Below, in pieces: positions 14,502-22,759 of a stretch of DNA of 24,980 bases (positions are counted from its first letter, which is position 1; the number at the start of each line of letters is the position of its first letter). A program made the position numbers and the translations under genes. The stretch is from Porphyromonadaceae bacterium UBA7180 (GTDB lineage: Bacteria; Bacteroidota; Bacteroidia; Bacteroidales; Muribaculaceae). The notes beneath the pieces were generated by a model. That model ran no database searches, was not told the DNA's origin, and saw only the letters and a program-made list of their open reading frames with translations. Where the stretch lies: the NCBI GenBank assembly GCA_002491165.1, contig DKVK01000046.1, positions 51,198-76,177 on the forward strand, in the 5' to 3' direction.

Positions 14502-17135
14502 TTAAGCTATGTCGAGAGCTTTCGTCAGTGCATCGAAAGCGGCCACGAGTCCGTCGGCGTCCTTTCCGCCGGCCTGGGCGAAGAAGGGCTGTCCTCCTCC
14601 GCCGCCCTTGATAAGCTTGGCGGCTTCGCGTACCATCTTGGAGGCATTGTGTCCCTCCGCCACGAGGTCATCGGATAGCATTACCGTAAGCAAGGGCTTG
14701 TCGCCGAACGATGTGGCGGCAAGGAATGCAACCGGACCTTTGACGGTGTTGCGGATTGCGAAAGCTACGTTTTTGACCATTTCCGGCTGGAATGGACCGC
14801 GCATAACGCAGAGCTTGACACCGTTGACATCCTGAGCTTTATCCACGACTTCGCGGGCTATCTGCTCTTTGCGCTGGTTGAAGTACTCGTCCACCTTCTT
14901 GTGCAGCTCGGCATTCTCTGTTATGGCTTTCGCCACGGCCACTTTCAGGTCCGTGGCGTTGCCGAGGATCGACGCGAGTTCGCGCATGGTGTCCTGAATC
15001 TTGTCGTTCACCTCTTCGAGACCACGGCCTGTCACCGCCTCTATGCGGCGTATGCCGGCGGCTATGGAACTTTCACTGATGATGCGGAGCATACCGATGC
15101 AGCCGGTATTGTGAACGTGCGTGCCGCCGCATAACTCTACGGAGTCGCCGAAGCGGATTACGCGCACCTTGTCGCCGTATTTCTCGCCGAAGAGCGCCAT
15201 GGCGCCCATCTCCTTGGCATCGGCGATGGGCACGTCGCGATGCTCGTCCAGCGGAATGGCCTCGCGGATGCGGCTGTTTACGAGGTGCTCTACCTTCCGG
15301 ATTTCCTCAGGCGTCATCTTCTGGAAGTGCGAAAAGTCGAAGCGGAGCACGTCGGGCGATACGAAAGAGCCTTTCTGCTCCACATGCGTGCCAAGCACTT
15401 CGCGCAGCGCCTGGTGCAGCAGGTGTGTGGCAGAGTGGTTGGCGGCCGAGTCGCGGCGCGGCGATTCGTCGACCGTTGCGGTGAACTCTGCCGAAACATC
15501 TTCAGGAAGTTTTTCCATCAGATGCACTCCGATGTTGTTCTCGCGCTTGGTGTCGAAGATGCGTGTCTTGTTGCCGGCAGCATCCACGAGATAACCGGTG
15601 TCACCTACCTGTCCGCCCATTTCGGCATAGAACGGTGTGTCGGAGAGGAGCACCTGATAGAATTTCTTTTTCTTCTGCGAGACGAGGCGGTAGCGCAGGA
15701 TGCGAGTGGGGCAGGAGAGGGTGTCGTAGCCCACGAACTTCTCGTCACCGGGAGAGACTTCGATCCAGTCGCCGGTCTCTTTGGCGGCGGCGTTGCGTGC
15801 GCGGTTGCGCTGCGCCTCCATCTCTTTCTCGAACTCGCCGGCAACAATGCCGAGTCCCTGCTCGCGAAGGATGAGTTCAGTGAGGTCAATCGGGAAACCG
15901 TAAGTGTCATAGAGCACGAAGGCGTCCCGACCGCTGATTTCCTTCTTACCCTCTTTCCTGGCGTGTTCCGCAAGGTTTTCGAGCATGGCGATGCCCTTGT
16001 CGAGGGTACGGAGGAAGGATTCCTCCTCCTCGCGCACCACCTTCCCGATGAGGCCCTGCTGTGCTTCGAGTTCGGGATAGGCGTAGCCCATCTCTGCCAC
16101 GAGCGTGGGGACGAGGCGGCTGAGGAACGGCTCGCGCTGACCAAGGAAGGTGTAGGCATAACGCACGGCGCGGCGAAGGATGCGGCGTATCACATAACCG
16201 GCCTTTGCGTTGGAGGGGAGCTGCGAGTCAGCTATGGAAAAAGCGATGGTGCGCACATGGTCGGCCACCACGCGCATTGCCACGTCGGTCTGTTCATCCT
16301 TGCCGTATTCGCGGCCGGAGAGTTCGGCTATGCGGTTGATGAGCGGGGTGAAGACGTCGGTGTCGTAATTCGAGGTCTTGCCTTGGAGAGCCATGCAGAG
16401 TCGCTCGAAGCCCATGCCGGTGTCGATGACACGAGCGGGCAACGGCTCAAGATGGCCGTCGGCCTTGCGGTCGTACTGCATGAAGACGAGGTTCCAGATT
16501 TCTATGACACGGGGGTTGTCCTTGTTCACAAGTTCGGTGCCTGGCACCTTGGCGCGCTCTTCATCGCTGCGCAGGTCGATATGGATTTCCGACGACGGGC
16601 CGCAGGGTCCGGTATCGCCCATTTCCCAAAAGTTGTCGTGCTTGTTGCCGTTGATGATATGGTCGGCGGGAAGATGCTTTTCCCAATAGGATGCCGCTTC
16701 GTTGTCACGTTCGAGACCTTCGGCAGACGAGCCCTCGAAGACGGTGGCGTACAAGCGCTTGGGGTCGAGACCGAGGACATCTACCAGATATTCCCACGCC
16801 CAGTCGATGGCTTCCTTCTTGAAATAGTCGCCGAACGACCAGTTGCCCAACATCTCGAACATGGTGTGGTGGTAAGTGTCGTGTCCCACCTCTTCGAGGT
16901 CGTTGTGCTTGCCGGAGACGCGGAGGCACTTCTGCGAGTCGGCCACGCGCCGCGTTTCAGGAGTGCGGTTGCCCAGTATGATGTCCTTGAACTGGTTCAT
17001 GCCTGCGTTGGTGAACATCAGCGTTGGGTCGTCCTTGATGACCATCGGTGCCGAGGGCACGATGCGGTGGCCTTTGGAGCGGAAGAAATCCTTGAAGGAT
17101 TCGCGTATCTCTTTTGCTGTCAAATTCTTAATCAT
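14502..17135 (-). CDS. alaS: Alanine-tRNA ligase
   Basis: This full-length 877-residue enzyme charges tRNA-Ala in the cytoplasm. The catalytic domain starts at the N-terminus (FFRSKGHRIVPSAPM, LMFTNAGMNQFKDIILG). The editing domain has the HxxxH pair in NHSATHLLHQ and the CGGTHVHNTG cysteine motif. The C-terminal C-Ala region includes KGGGGGQPFFAQAGGKD. No lesions are visible. It starts 9 bases after the glnS stop with no terminator, so it is the second gene of a two-synthetase operon, and a strong terminator follows it. Confidence 0.97.
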   Translation of the reverse strand: MIKNLTAKEIRESFKDFFRSKGHRIVPSAPMVIKDDPTLMFTNAGMNQFKDIILGNRTPETRRVADSQKCLRVSGKHNDLEEVGHDTYHHTMFEMLGNWSFGDYFKKEAIDWAWEYLVDVLGLDPKRLYATVFEGSSAEGLERDNEAASYWEKHLPADHIINGNKHDNFWEMGDTGPCGPSSEIHIDLRSDEERAKVPGTELVNKDNPRVIEIWNLVFMQYDRKADGHLEPLPARVIDTGMGFERLCMALQGKTSNYDTDVFTPLINRIAELSGREYGKDEQTDVAMRVVADHVRTIAFSIADSQLPSNAKAGYVIRRILRRAVRYAYTFLGQREPFLSRLVPTLVAEMGYAYPELEAQQGLIGKVVREEEESFLRTLDKGIAMLENLAEHARKEGKKEISGRDAFVLYDTYGFPIDLTELILREQGLGIVAGEFEKEMEAQRNRARNAAAKETGDWIEVSPGDEKFVGYDTLSCPTRILRYRLVSQKKKKFYQVLLSDTPFYAEMGGQVGDTGYLVDAAGNKTRIFDTKRENNIGVHLMEKLPEDVSAEFTATVDESPRRDSAANHSATHLLHQALREVLGTHVEQKGSFVSPDVLRFDFSHFQKMTPEEIRKVEHLVNSRIREAIPLDEHRDVPIADAKEMGAMALFGEKYGDKVRVIRFGDSVELCGGTHVHNTGCIGMLRIISESSIAAGIRRIEAVTGRGLEEVNDKIQDTMRELASILGNATDLKVAVAKAITENAELHKKVDEYFNQRKEQIAREVVDKAQDVNGVKLCVMRGPFQPEMVKNVAFAIRNTVKGPVAFLAATSFGDKPLLTVMLSDDLVAEGHNASKMVREAAKLIKGGGGGQPFFAQAGGKDADGLVAAFDALTKALDIA

Positions 17136-17144
17136 GGTAAGATT

Positions 17145-18854
17145 TTATTTGTTTTTCTGAGCGATTTTGACCCACGTGTCGCGTAGGCCGATGGTCTTGT
17201 TGAAGACGAGATGGCCGTCCTTGGAGTCGGGGTCCACGGTATAGTAACCGAGGCGCTGGAACTGGTAATGGTCGCCGGTCTTTGCGCGTTCTGCAAGCCA
17301 GGGTTCAACGTAGACCGTCTCGCGCACTTTCAGCGAGTCGGGGTTGAGGAGGTCGCGGAAGTCGCCCTCCTCGGCCGAAGGATTCTCCACGGCAAAGAGG
17401 CGGTCGTAGTCGCGCACTTCAACCTTAACGGCCGTCGGCACTGCCACCCAGTGGAGCGTGCCCTTCACCTTGCGGTCGGCACCGGGAAGGCCGCTGCGTG
17501 TGTCGAAGTCAACCTCAGCGTAGATTTCCTCTATCTCGCCGTCGGCGTTCTTCTTCACGCCGGTGCATTTTACGATGTAGGCGCCTTTGAGGCGCACCTC
17601 TTTGTCGGGCGACATACGGAAGAACTTCTTGGGAGGATTCTCCATGAAGTCCTCGCGTTCTATCCAGAGCTCGCGGCCGAACGGCATCTCGTGTGTTCCG
17701 GCCTCCGGATCTTCGGGATTGCTGTCCATCTCCATGATTTCGGTCTTGTCGGCGGGATAATTTGTGAGGACGAGCTTCACAGGATTCTGCACGGCGCTGA
17801 CGCGTGTGGCGTGCTTGTTGAGGTCCTCCCGCACGGAATGTTCGAGCAACTCTATGTGGTTGAGCGCCTCGTAGCGCGTATAGCCTATCTTCTTGACGAA
17901 CTCGCGGATGGAAGCCGGGGTATAGCCGCGGCGGCGCAGGCCGCAGAGGGTGGGCATACGCGGGTCGTCCCAGCCGTTTACGAGTCCCTCCTTGACAAGC
18001 TGGAGCAGTTTGCGCTTGCTCATCACGGTGTAGGTGAGGTTCAGGCGGTTGAACTCTATCTGGCGCGGGCAGTAACTCTCGTCGGCCAGTTCCTTGACGA
18101 AATATTCGTAGAGCGGACGGTGGGGCACGAACTCGAGCGTGCAGATGGAGTGGGTCACTCCCTCGAAGTAGTCGCTCTGTCCGTGTGCGAAGTCATACAT
18201 GGGATAGACTTTCCACTTGTCACCGGTGCGCCAGTGGGGCGTCTTGATGATGCGGTACATCACCGGGTCACGGAAGTGCATGTTGTCAGAGGCCATGTCT
18301 ATCTTGGCGCGGAGCACCATGGAGCCTTCCTCCATCTCCCCCTTGTTCATGCGCTCGAAGAGGTCGAGGTTCTCCTCCACGGGGCGGTCGCGGTAGGGGG
18401 AGGCCGTTCCCGGCACGGTGGGTGTGCCTTTCTGTGCGGCTATCTCTTCGGATGTCTGTTCGTCCACATAGGCCTTTCCCTCCTTGATGAGGCGCACGGC
18501 CAGGTCGTAGAGTTGCGGGAAGTAGTCCGAGGCATAGTAGAGGCGGTCTCCCCAATCGTAGCCGAGCCAGTGGATGTCGCGCTTAATGGCCTCGACATAT
18601 TCTGTATCCTCTTTTTGAGGATTGGTGTCGTCAAAACGCAGGTTGCAGGTACCGCCGAACTTCTCTGCGGCGCCGAAGTCCATGATGAAAGCCTTCGCAT
18701 GGCCTATGTGGAGGTAACCGTTGGGTTCCGGAGGGAAGCGGGTGTTGAGACGTCCGCCGTTTTTGCCGGCCTCGAGGTCGGCCTTTATCTCCTGTTCCAC
18801 GAAATTGAGTCCAGATTCATCTACCGGGCTCTCTTCTTGCTTTTTCTCTATCAT
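17145..18854 (-). CDS. glnS: Glutamine-tRNA ligase
   Basis: This 569-residue class I synthetase has the HIGH motif at residues 49-52 within RFPPEPNGYLHIGHAKAF, the FDDTNPQKE block, and the KMSKS-equivalent VMSKRKL near residue 280. A C-terminal anticodon-binding beta-barrel region follows. A direct glutaminyl-tRNA synthetase in Bacteroidota is expected. It is the first gene of the glnS-alaS operon; the promoter lies 38 bases upstream of the ATG, and trkA is divergent from it. Confidence 0.96.
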   Translation of the reverse strand: MIEKKQEESPVDESGLNFVEQEIKADLEAGKNGGRLNTRFPPEPNGYLHIGHAKAFIMDFGAAEKFGGTCNLRFDDTNPQKEDTEYVEAIKRDIHWLGYDWGDRLYYASDYFPQLYDLAVRLIKEGKAYVDEQTSEEIAAQKGTPTVPGTASPYRDRPVEENLDLFERMNKGEMEEGSMVLRAKIDMASDNMHFRDPVMYRIIKTPHWRTGDKWKVYPMYDFAHGQSDYFEGVTHSICTLEFVPHRPLYEYFVKELADESYCPRQIEFNRLNLTYTVMSKRKLLQLVKEGLVNGWDDPRMPTLCGLRRRGYTPASIREFVKKIGYTRYEALNHIELLEHSVREDLNKHATRVSAVQNPVKLVLTNYPADKTEIMEMDSNPEDPEAGTHEMPFGRELWIEREDFMENPPKKFFRMSPDKEVRLKGAYIVKCTGVKKNADGEIEEIYAEVDFDTRSGLPGADRKVKGTLHWVAVPTAVKVEVRDYDRLFAVENPSAEEGDFRDLLNPDSLKVRETVYVEPWLAERAKTGDHYQFQRLGYYTVDPDSKDGHLVFNKTIGLRDTWVKIAQKNK

Positions 18855-18891
18855 AGAAGTTGTAAAACTAATTTTCTTTCGTAGTAAAGTG

Positions 18892-18923
18892 CAAAGTTAG
18901 GAAAAATTCTTGGTGTCGGCAAA
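18892..18923 (-). promoter_or_regulatory. Bacteroidota-type promoter of glnS-alaS
   Basis: On the minus strand TTTG (18923-18920) and TAACTTTG (18899-18892) are separated by exactly 20 bases, a full match to the Bacteroidota housekeeping promoter pattern. The glnS ATG begins at 18854. Confidence 0.8.
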
Positions 18924-18968
18924 TCGGGAGGCATGTTTTTTGAGCCGGTGAATTAAATTGCGTAAAAA

Positions 18969-19000
18969 TTTGTACACAAACCGATTAATTGCTAATTTTG
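18969..19000 (+). promoter_or_regulatory. Bacteroidota-type promoter of trkA-trkH
   Basis: TTTG (18969-18972) and TAATTTTG (18993-19000) are separated by 20 bases, and the trkA ATG lies 20 bases after the -7 element. It is back to back with the glnS promoter, with about 45 bases between the two -33 boxes. Confidence 0.8.
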
Positions 19001-19020
19001 TGGCCTAAAACTGTGATTCA

Positions 19021-20355
19021 ATGAATTTAGTAATAGCCGGCGACGGTGAAACAGCTACGCATCTTGCGCGTCAGTTATCCTCTGAACACCAAGATGTAGT
19101 GGTAATAGGAATTGACAAACAGCGGCTTGCGGAACTTGACGCCCGGTTTAACGTAATGACTTGCATCGGGAAGGCTGTCTCTCCCAAGGCACTGAATCGT
19201 GCGGGGGTTCCCGACTGCGACCTCTTCATCAGCGTGACCCCGTGGGAAGAGCAAAACATCATAGCCGCCCAGCTTGCCAAAGAGCTTGGCGCCCGGCGCA
19301 CCGTAGCGCGTATCGATACCGTGGAATATGTGGAACAATCCATGCAAACCCTTTTCGCACATACCGGCGTCGATACCATGGTATTCCCGGAACTTCTTGC
19401 TACGGACGAGATTGAGGGAGGGCTGAAACGCAATTGGGCGCGCAGATGGTTCGAACTCCATGACGGCGAAATTATCGTAGCCGCCGTAAGGCTCGGCGAA
19501 GACACACCTTTCGATACGTTCGACATAAGCCGCCTCGGGAAAATCGATTTCCCTTTCCATGTATGCGCCATAAAACGCAACGGATATACCATCATTCCAG
19601 GTGGCGGCGACTCCCTGCAGCGCGGCGACATCGTATATTTTTCAATATTGAAGGACGGCAGTGACAAAGTAATGCAACTTTGCGGCAAAGAGAACCGCGA
19701 AATTTCAAAAGTAATGATTTCCGGTGCCGGGAAGATGGGGCGGCTCGCCGCTTCGGCTCTTTCAAAAAAATATACCGTCAAGGTAATAGACGCCGACCTC
19801 CGCAATTGCGAACGTATGGCGGAGGCTGCCGAGGATGTCACCATTGTGCATGCCGACCCCAGGGACATCGAGGTGCTTCGCGAAGAGGGGCTTTCGGCGA
19901 CGGACGCTTTTCTAGCCCTTGATGAAGGATCGGAGAAAAACATTGTCAGCTGTATGCTGGCGCGGCAGGCCGGGGTGCCCGTCCTCGTGGCAGACATCGA
20001 GGATATACAATATTTCGAGGAATCGGAACATCTTGAAATAGACATCGTGGTCAACAAGAAGCTGCTTACCTCAAGCACTATCTTCCAGTTGCTTCTTGAC
20101 ACTGCGTTGAAAACGCCCAAATGTCTGTCGCTCGAAGACGCCGAGGTGCTGGAAATAATAGTGGGGGACACGGCACACGCAACCCGCAAGCCCGTACGTG
20201 ACTTGAAATTGCCGCGTGGAATGACTATAGCCGGTCTTGTACGCGACGGTGTGGGTTTGCTCGTTTCCGGTTCTACACAAATTCAGGCCGGCGACGCCGT
20301 GGTGGTATTCTGCCTGGCCGGAAGCCTTAGTAAAGTGGAAAAGATTTTTAAATAA
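19021..20355 (+). CDS. trkA: Trk potassium uptake system NAD-binding regulatory subunit TrkA
   Basis: This 444-residue cytoplasmic protein has two tandem RCK units, each with an NAD-binding Rossmann half and an RCK_C half. The first Rossmann fold starts at residue 1 (LVIAGDGETATHLARQLSS, IDKQRLAELDARF). The second starts near residue 230 (VMISGAGKMGRLAASAL, VIDADLRNCERMAEAAEDV). It gates TrkH in response to bound nucleotide. The first nucleotide loop reads GDGETA rather than the GxGxxG kept in the second copy, so binding there may be altered. trkH follows after 15 bases. Confidence 0.94.
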   Translation: MNLVIAGDGETATHLARQLSSEHQDVVVIGIDKQRLAELDARFNVMTCIGKAVSPKALNRAGVPDCDLFISVTPWEEQNIIAAQLAKELGARRTVARIDTVEYVEQSMQTLFAHTGVDTMVFPELLATDEIEGGLKRNWARRWFELHDGEIIVAAVRLGEDTPFDTFDISRLGKIDFPFHVCAIKRNGYTIIPGGGDSLQRGDIVYFSILKDGSDKVMQLCGKENREISKVMISGAGKMGRLAASALSKKYTVKVIDADLRNCERMAEAAEDVTIVHADPRDIEVLREEGLSATDAFLALDEGSEKNIVSCMLARQAGVPVLVADIEDIQYFEESEHLEIDIVVNKKLLTSSTIFQLLLDTALKTPKCLSLEDAEVLEIIVGDTAHATRKPVRDLKLPRGMTIAGLVRDGVGLLVSGSTQIQAGDAVVVFCLAGSLSKVEKIFK

Positions 20356-20370
20356 ACTGTTCTCTCGACT

Positions 20371-21852
20371 ATGGCCGCAAAACATTCTATAGTTAATAAC
20401 AACTATCTCCTTGTATTGAGACTGTTGGGCAACCTCCTGCTTCTTGAAGGGATGCTTCTTCTGGTTCCAGGTGCAGTTTCGGCAACATTCGGCGAAACTG
20501 ACTGGCAGGCGTTTGCCATAGCTGCATCGGCCACAATATTATCCGGAGGCGTCTTGTCTCTCGCGGGCCGTAAAGTGCGCTCGCAAGTGCTTTTCCGTCG
20601 CGAAGGGTATCTGCTGACGTCGCTGGCGTGGGTGTTCTTCTCCGCATTCGGGATGATGCCCTTCCTGCTATCGGAAGAACCCCTGACAATAGCGGACGCC
20701 TTCTTCGAGACGATGTCGGGCTTCACCACCACCGGCGCCACCGTCATTACCGACGTAGAGGCGCAAAGCCACGGCATACTTTTCTGGCGCGCGCTTATGC
20801 AGTGGGTGGGCGGTCTCGGTATCGTGCTCTTCATCCTCGCCGTGTTGCCGTCGCTCAACCAGGCGGGAAGCCTGCCTATGTTCAACGCCGAGATAACCGG
20901 AGTCACCCACGACAAACTGCACCCGCGCATCCGCCAGACGGCCCGGTCGCTCTGGACTATATACGTCTTGCTGACCGCGATGCTCTTCGTGTTGCTGTGG
21001 CTCGGCCCGATGGATTGTTTCGACGCCCTTTGCCAAGCTATGAGCACGCTCTCCACCGGCGGTTTCTCCACACGCAACGCCGGAATCTCGGCATGGCATT
21101 CCGACTATGTGGCGGCCGTCCTGAGCCTTTTTATGCTCGTCGGCGGGGTTAACTTCATTCTTCTTTATCTGTTTGCTCACGGCAATATCAAGGCTCTCTT
21201 CAAGAACGACGTCTTCCGTGCCTACATCATGACGGTATCGCTTTTTACCTTGGTAATATGCGTAGCCATGGGCCTTAGCGGCACGCCGTGTTCAGTTTCG
21301 GATTATCTTTTCAAGCCCGTTTTTCTTGTCAGTTCGGCCATTACGTCTACCGGTTTCTCCTACGGCAATTACGAAGCCTGGGGTCCGTTGGCACTCGGTG
21401 CCATTCTGGTGATGATGATTTTCGGTGCGTGTGCCGGCTCCACCACTGGCGGAATGAAAATAGACCGTATCCTTGTAATGCTCAAAAACGTCCATGTGCA
21501 GGTGCACCGCACGATATATCCCCTCCACGTCAAGAATATATCGCTTAACGGGAGTATATTATCAAACGAGAATCTGCGCCGTGTAGCTGCTTTCGCTTCA
21601 GTTTATCTCGCATTGACTACGGTTGCCACTCTCGTGCTCTGCGCGTTCGGGGTGTCGGTTAACGACAGTTTCTTTGCCTGTGCCTCGAGCATAGGTAACA
21701 ACGGCCTCGGATATGGGATTACCGGAGCAGAGGGGAGTTACAGCATATTGCCCGACACCGGGAAATGGATATTATCAGCCCTGATGCTGATAGGGCGCCT
21801 CGAAATCTTCACCGTTGTAGCCCTTTTCACCCGCGGCTTTTGGCATAGATGA
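20371..21852 (+). CDS. trkH: Trk/Ktr-type potassium uptake transmembrane subunit TrkH
   Basis: This 493-residue integral membrane protein is built of four M1-P-M2 repeats. The four selectivity-filter loops are visible in order: SGFTTTGATVI, MSTLSTGGFSTRN, SSAITSTGFSYG and SSIGNNGLGYG. Many hydrophobic helices lie between them, beginning with LGNLLLLEGMLLLVPGAV. It forms the potassium pore and works with the TrkA subunit encoded just upstream. The length is usual for the family and no lesion is seen. No clear terminator follows; the next promoter lies 58 bases downstream. Confidence 0.94.
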   Translation: MAAKHSIVNNNYLLVLRLLGNLLLLEGMLLLVPGAVSATFGETDWQAFAIAASATILSGGVLSLAGRKVRSQVLFRREGYLLTSLAWVFFSAFGMMPFLLSEEPLTIADAFFETMSGFTTTGATVITDVEAQSHGILFWRALMQWVGGLGIVLFILAVLPSLNQAGSLPMFNAEITGVTHDKLHPRIRQTARSLWTIYVLLTAMLFVLLWLGPMDCFDALCQAMSTLSTGGFSTRNAGISAWHSDYVAAVLSLFMLVGGVNFILLYLFAHGNIKALFKNDVFRAYIMTVSLFTLVICVAMGLSGTPCSVSDYLFKPVFLVSSAITSTGFSYGNYEAWGPLALGAILVMMIFGACAGSTTGGMKIDRILVMLKNVHVQVHRTIYPLHVKNISLNGSILSNENLRRVAAFASVYLALTTVATLVLCAFGVSVNDSFFACASSIGNNGLGYGITGAEGSYSILPDTGKWILSALMLIGRLEIFTVVALFTRGFWHR

Positions 21853-21909
21853 GGGGAGGATAAAATATTGATAAAAATCGAAACAGTTGAAAAAATAATG
21901 TCAAATATA

Positions 21910-21941
21910 TTTGGATAACTGAATTATTATAGTTAACTTTG
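21910..21941 (+). promoter_or_regulatory. Bacteroidota-type promoter of the Cys-repeat peptide locus
   Basis: TTTG (21910-21913) and TAACTTTG (21934-21941) are separated by 20 bases, a full match to the consensus. The peptide ATG lies at 21983 (or 21989), about 40 bases downstream. No comparable promoter is visible before the outer-membrane gene, so the locus is probably one transcript. Confidence 0.78.
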
Positions 21942-21982
21942 CGACACATTATAACCAAACCAATTTCTAACCTTAAAAACTC

Positions 21983-22264
21983 ATGCTTATGGTAAAGAAA
22001 CAATCAATTGCTTCTTTCATAGAGAAGCTTCCGATGGACGGTTCCGTCGGCGACTGCGAATCAACTCTGTTGATGACCAATCTGGACTACACAGGTAGCG
22101 GTTATAATGGAGATGGCTGTACTAATGCAGACAGAGATACATGTACCTTCTCCGTAAATGAGAAAAAATGCATAAACGCAGAAAAAGCCTGCCTATATGC
22201 AAGCAATGCCACAGGATGCATGAATGCTGGGAAATTTCCAACGCGTCTGGCAAGACCGAAATGA
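21983..22264 (+). CDS. Cys-rich repeat peptide, probable RiPP precursor, 3' end probably truncated
   Basis: This is a 93-residue ORF with a leader-like N-terminus (VKKQSIASFIEKLPMDG) and six Cys at 25, 46, 54, 63, 70 and 79. From residue 46 the sequence repeats every 16-17 residues. Unit one begins CTNADRDTC, unit two CINAEKAC, and a third begins CMNAGK before the frame runs into unrelated sequence (FPTRLARPK) and stops. Cx3D and Cx3E spacing (CTNAD, CINAE) is the kind that some SPASM-type radical SAM enzymes crosslink through thioethers. The next ORF is a SPASM-domain remnant. A full promoter sits upstream. I do not recognise a named family. The RiPP assignment rests on Cys content, repeats and neighbour. 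The third repeat appears cut by the same deletion that removed the maturase core. Confidence 0.55.
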   Translation: MLMVKKQSIASFIEKLPMDGSVGDCESTLLMTNLDYTGSGYNGDGCTNADRDTCTFSVNEKKCINAEKACLYASNATGCMNAGKFPTRLARPK

Positions 22265-22703
22265 CAATGTAGAGGACGAGACGGAAGAAAAGATAACTCA
22301 GATAAGGAATCTTTTCCGTGATGCCGGATTTGCCGTCAATACCAACTACTTGCTTCATGGTGTTAGTAATTCGTGTTACGGCGATAAACTAAACCATCTG
22401 CTCATCAATTACAATGGAGACGTTTACGGCTGCACCGCGCGAGACTTCAACAAGGAGAACCGGATAGGATTCCTTGATTCCTGCGGTGAAGTCCACTACG
22501 ATTATAAGAAATTAGAAAAACGGAATAATTCAAAACTTGCGAAGGCAGTTTGCAAGAAATGCAGAATAGCGCCTCTATGCGGAGGCGGCTGCAAACAACG
22601 CGCAATGGAAGGTTTGGATACCGAGGGATGCACTTACCATTATTCCGAAGAAAAGATGGACCAGTTCATTCTCGATATTTTCGAACATTCCTTCATGAGA
22701 TAA
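22224..22703 (+). pseudogene. Radical SAM/SPASM peptide maturase remnant (SPASM domain only)
   Basis: This 159-residue ORF matches only the C-terminal part of a radical SAM peptide maturase. It has the SPASM cluster ligands: C in GVSNSCYGD, C in VYGCTARDF, then the canonical CX2CX5CX3C in CKKCRIAPLCGGGC, and a last Cys in EGCTYHY. The radical SAM core with its CxxxCxxC motif, normally a further 200-250 residues, is absent on either strand nearby. ATG 22224 follows directly on an in-frame TGA and overlaps the end of the peptide ORF in another frame, as expected at a deletion junction. Without the core, the remnant cannot perform radical chemistry, though it could still fold around auxiliary iron-sulfur clusters. 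Confidence 0.8.
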
Positions 22704-22759
22704 ATCGGTTTTGTGGCTCACGTCGCAAAATCACAATATCTGTTTTAAAAACTAACCCT

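Noticed and set aside
17211..18884. A 557-codon plus-strand open frame opposite glnS
   Set aside because: It is an antisense shadow of glnS with no recognisable motif, and it lies across the glnS promoter region.
22550..22759. Upstream in-frame extension of the outer-membrane barrel gene into the maturase remnant
   Set aside because: The extension overlaps SPASM coding in another frame, and ATG 22760 directly starts a good signal peptide.
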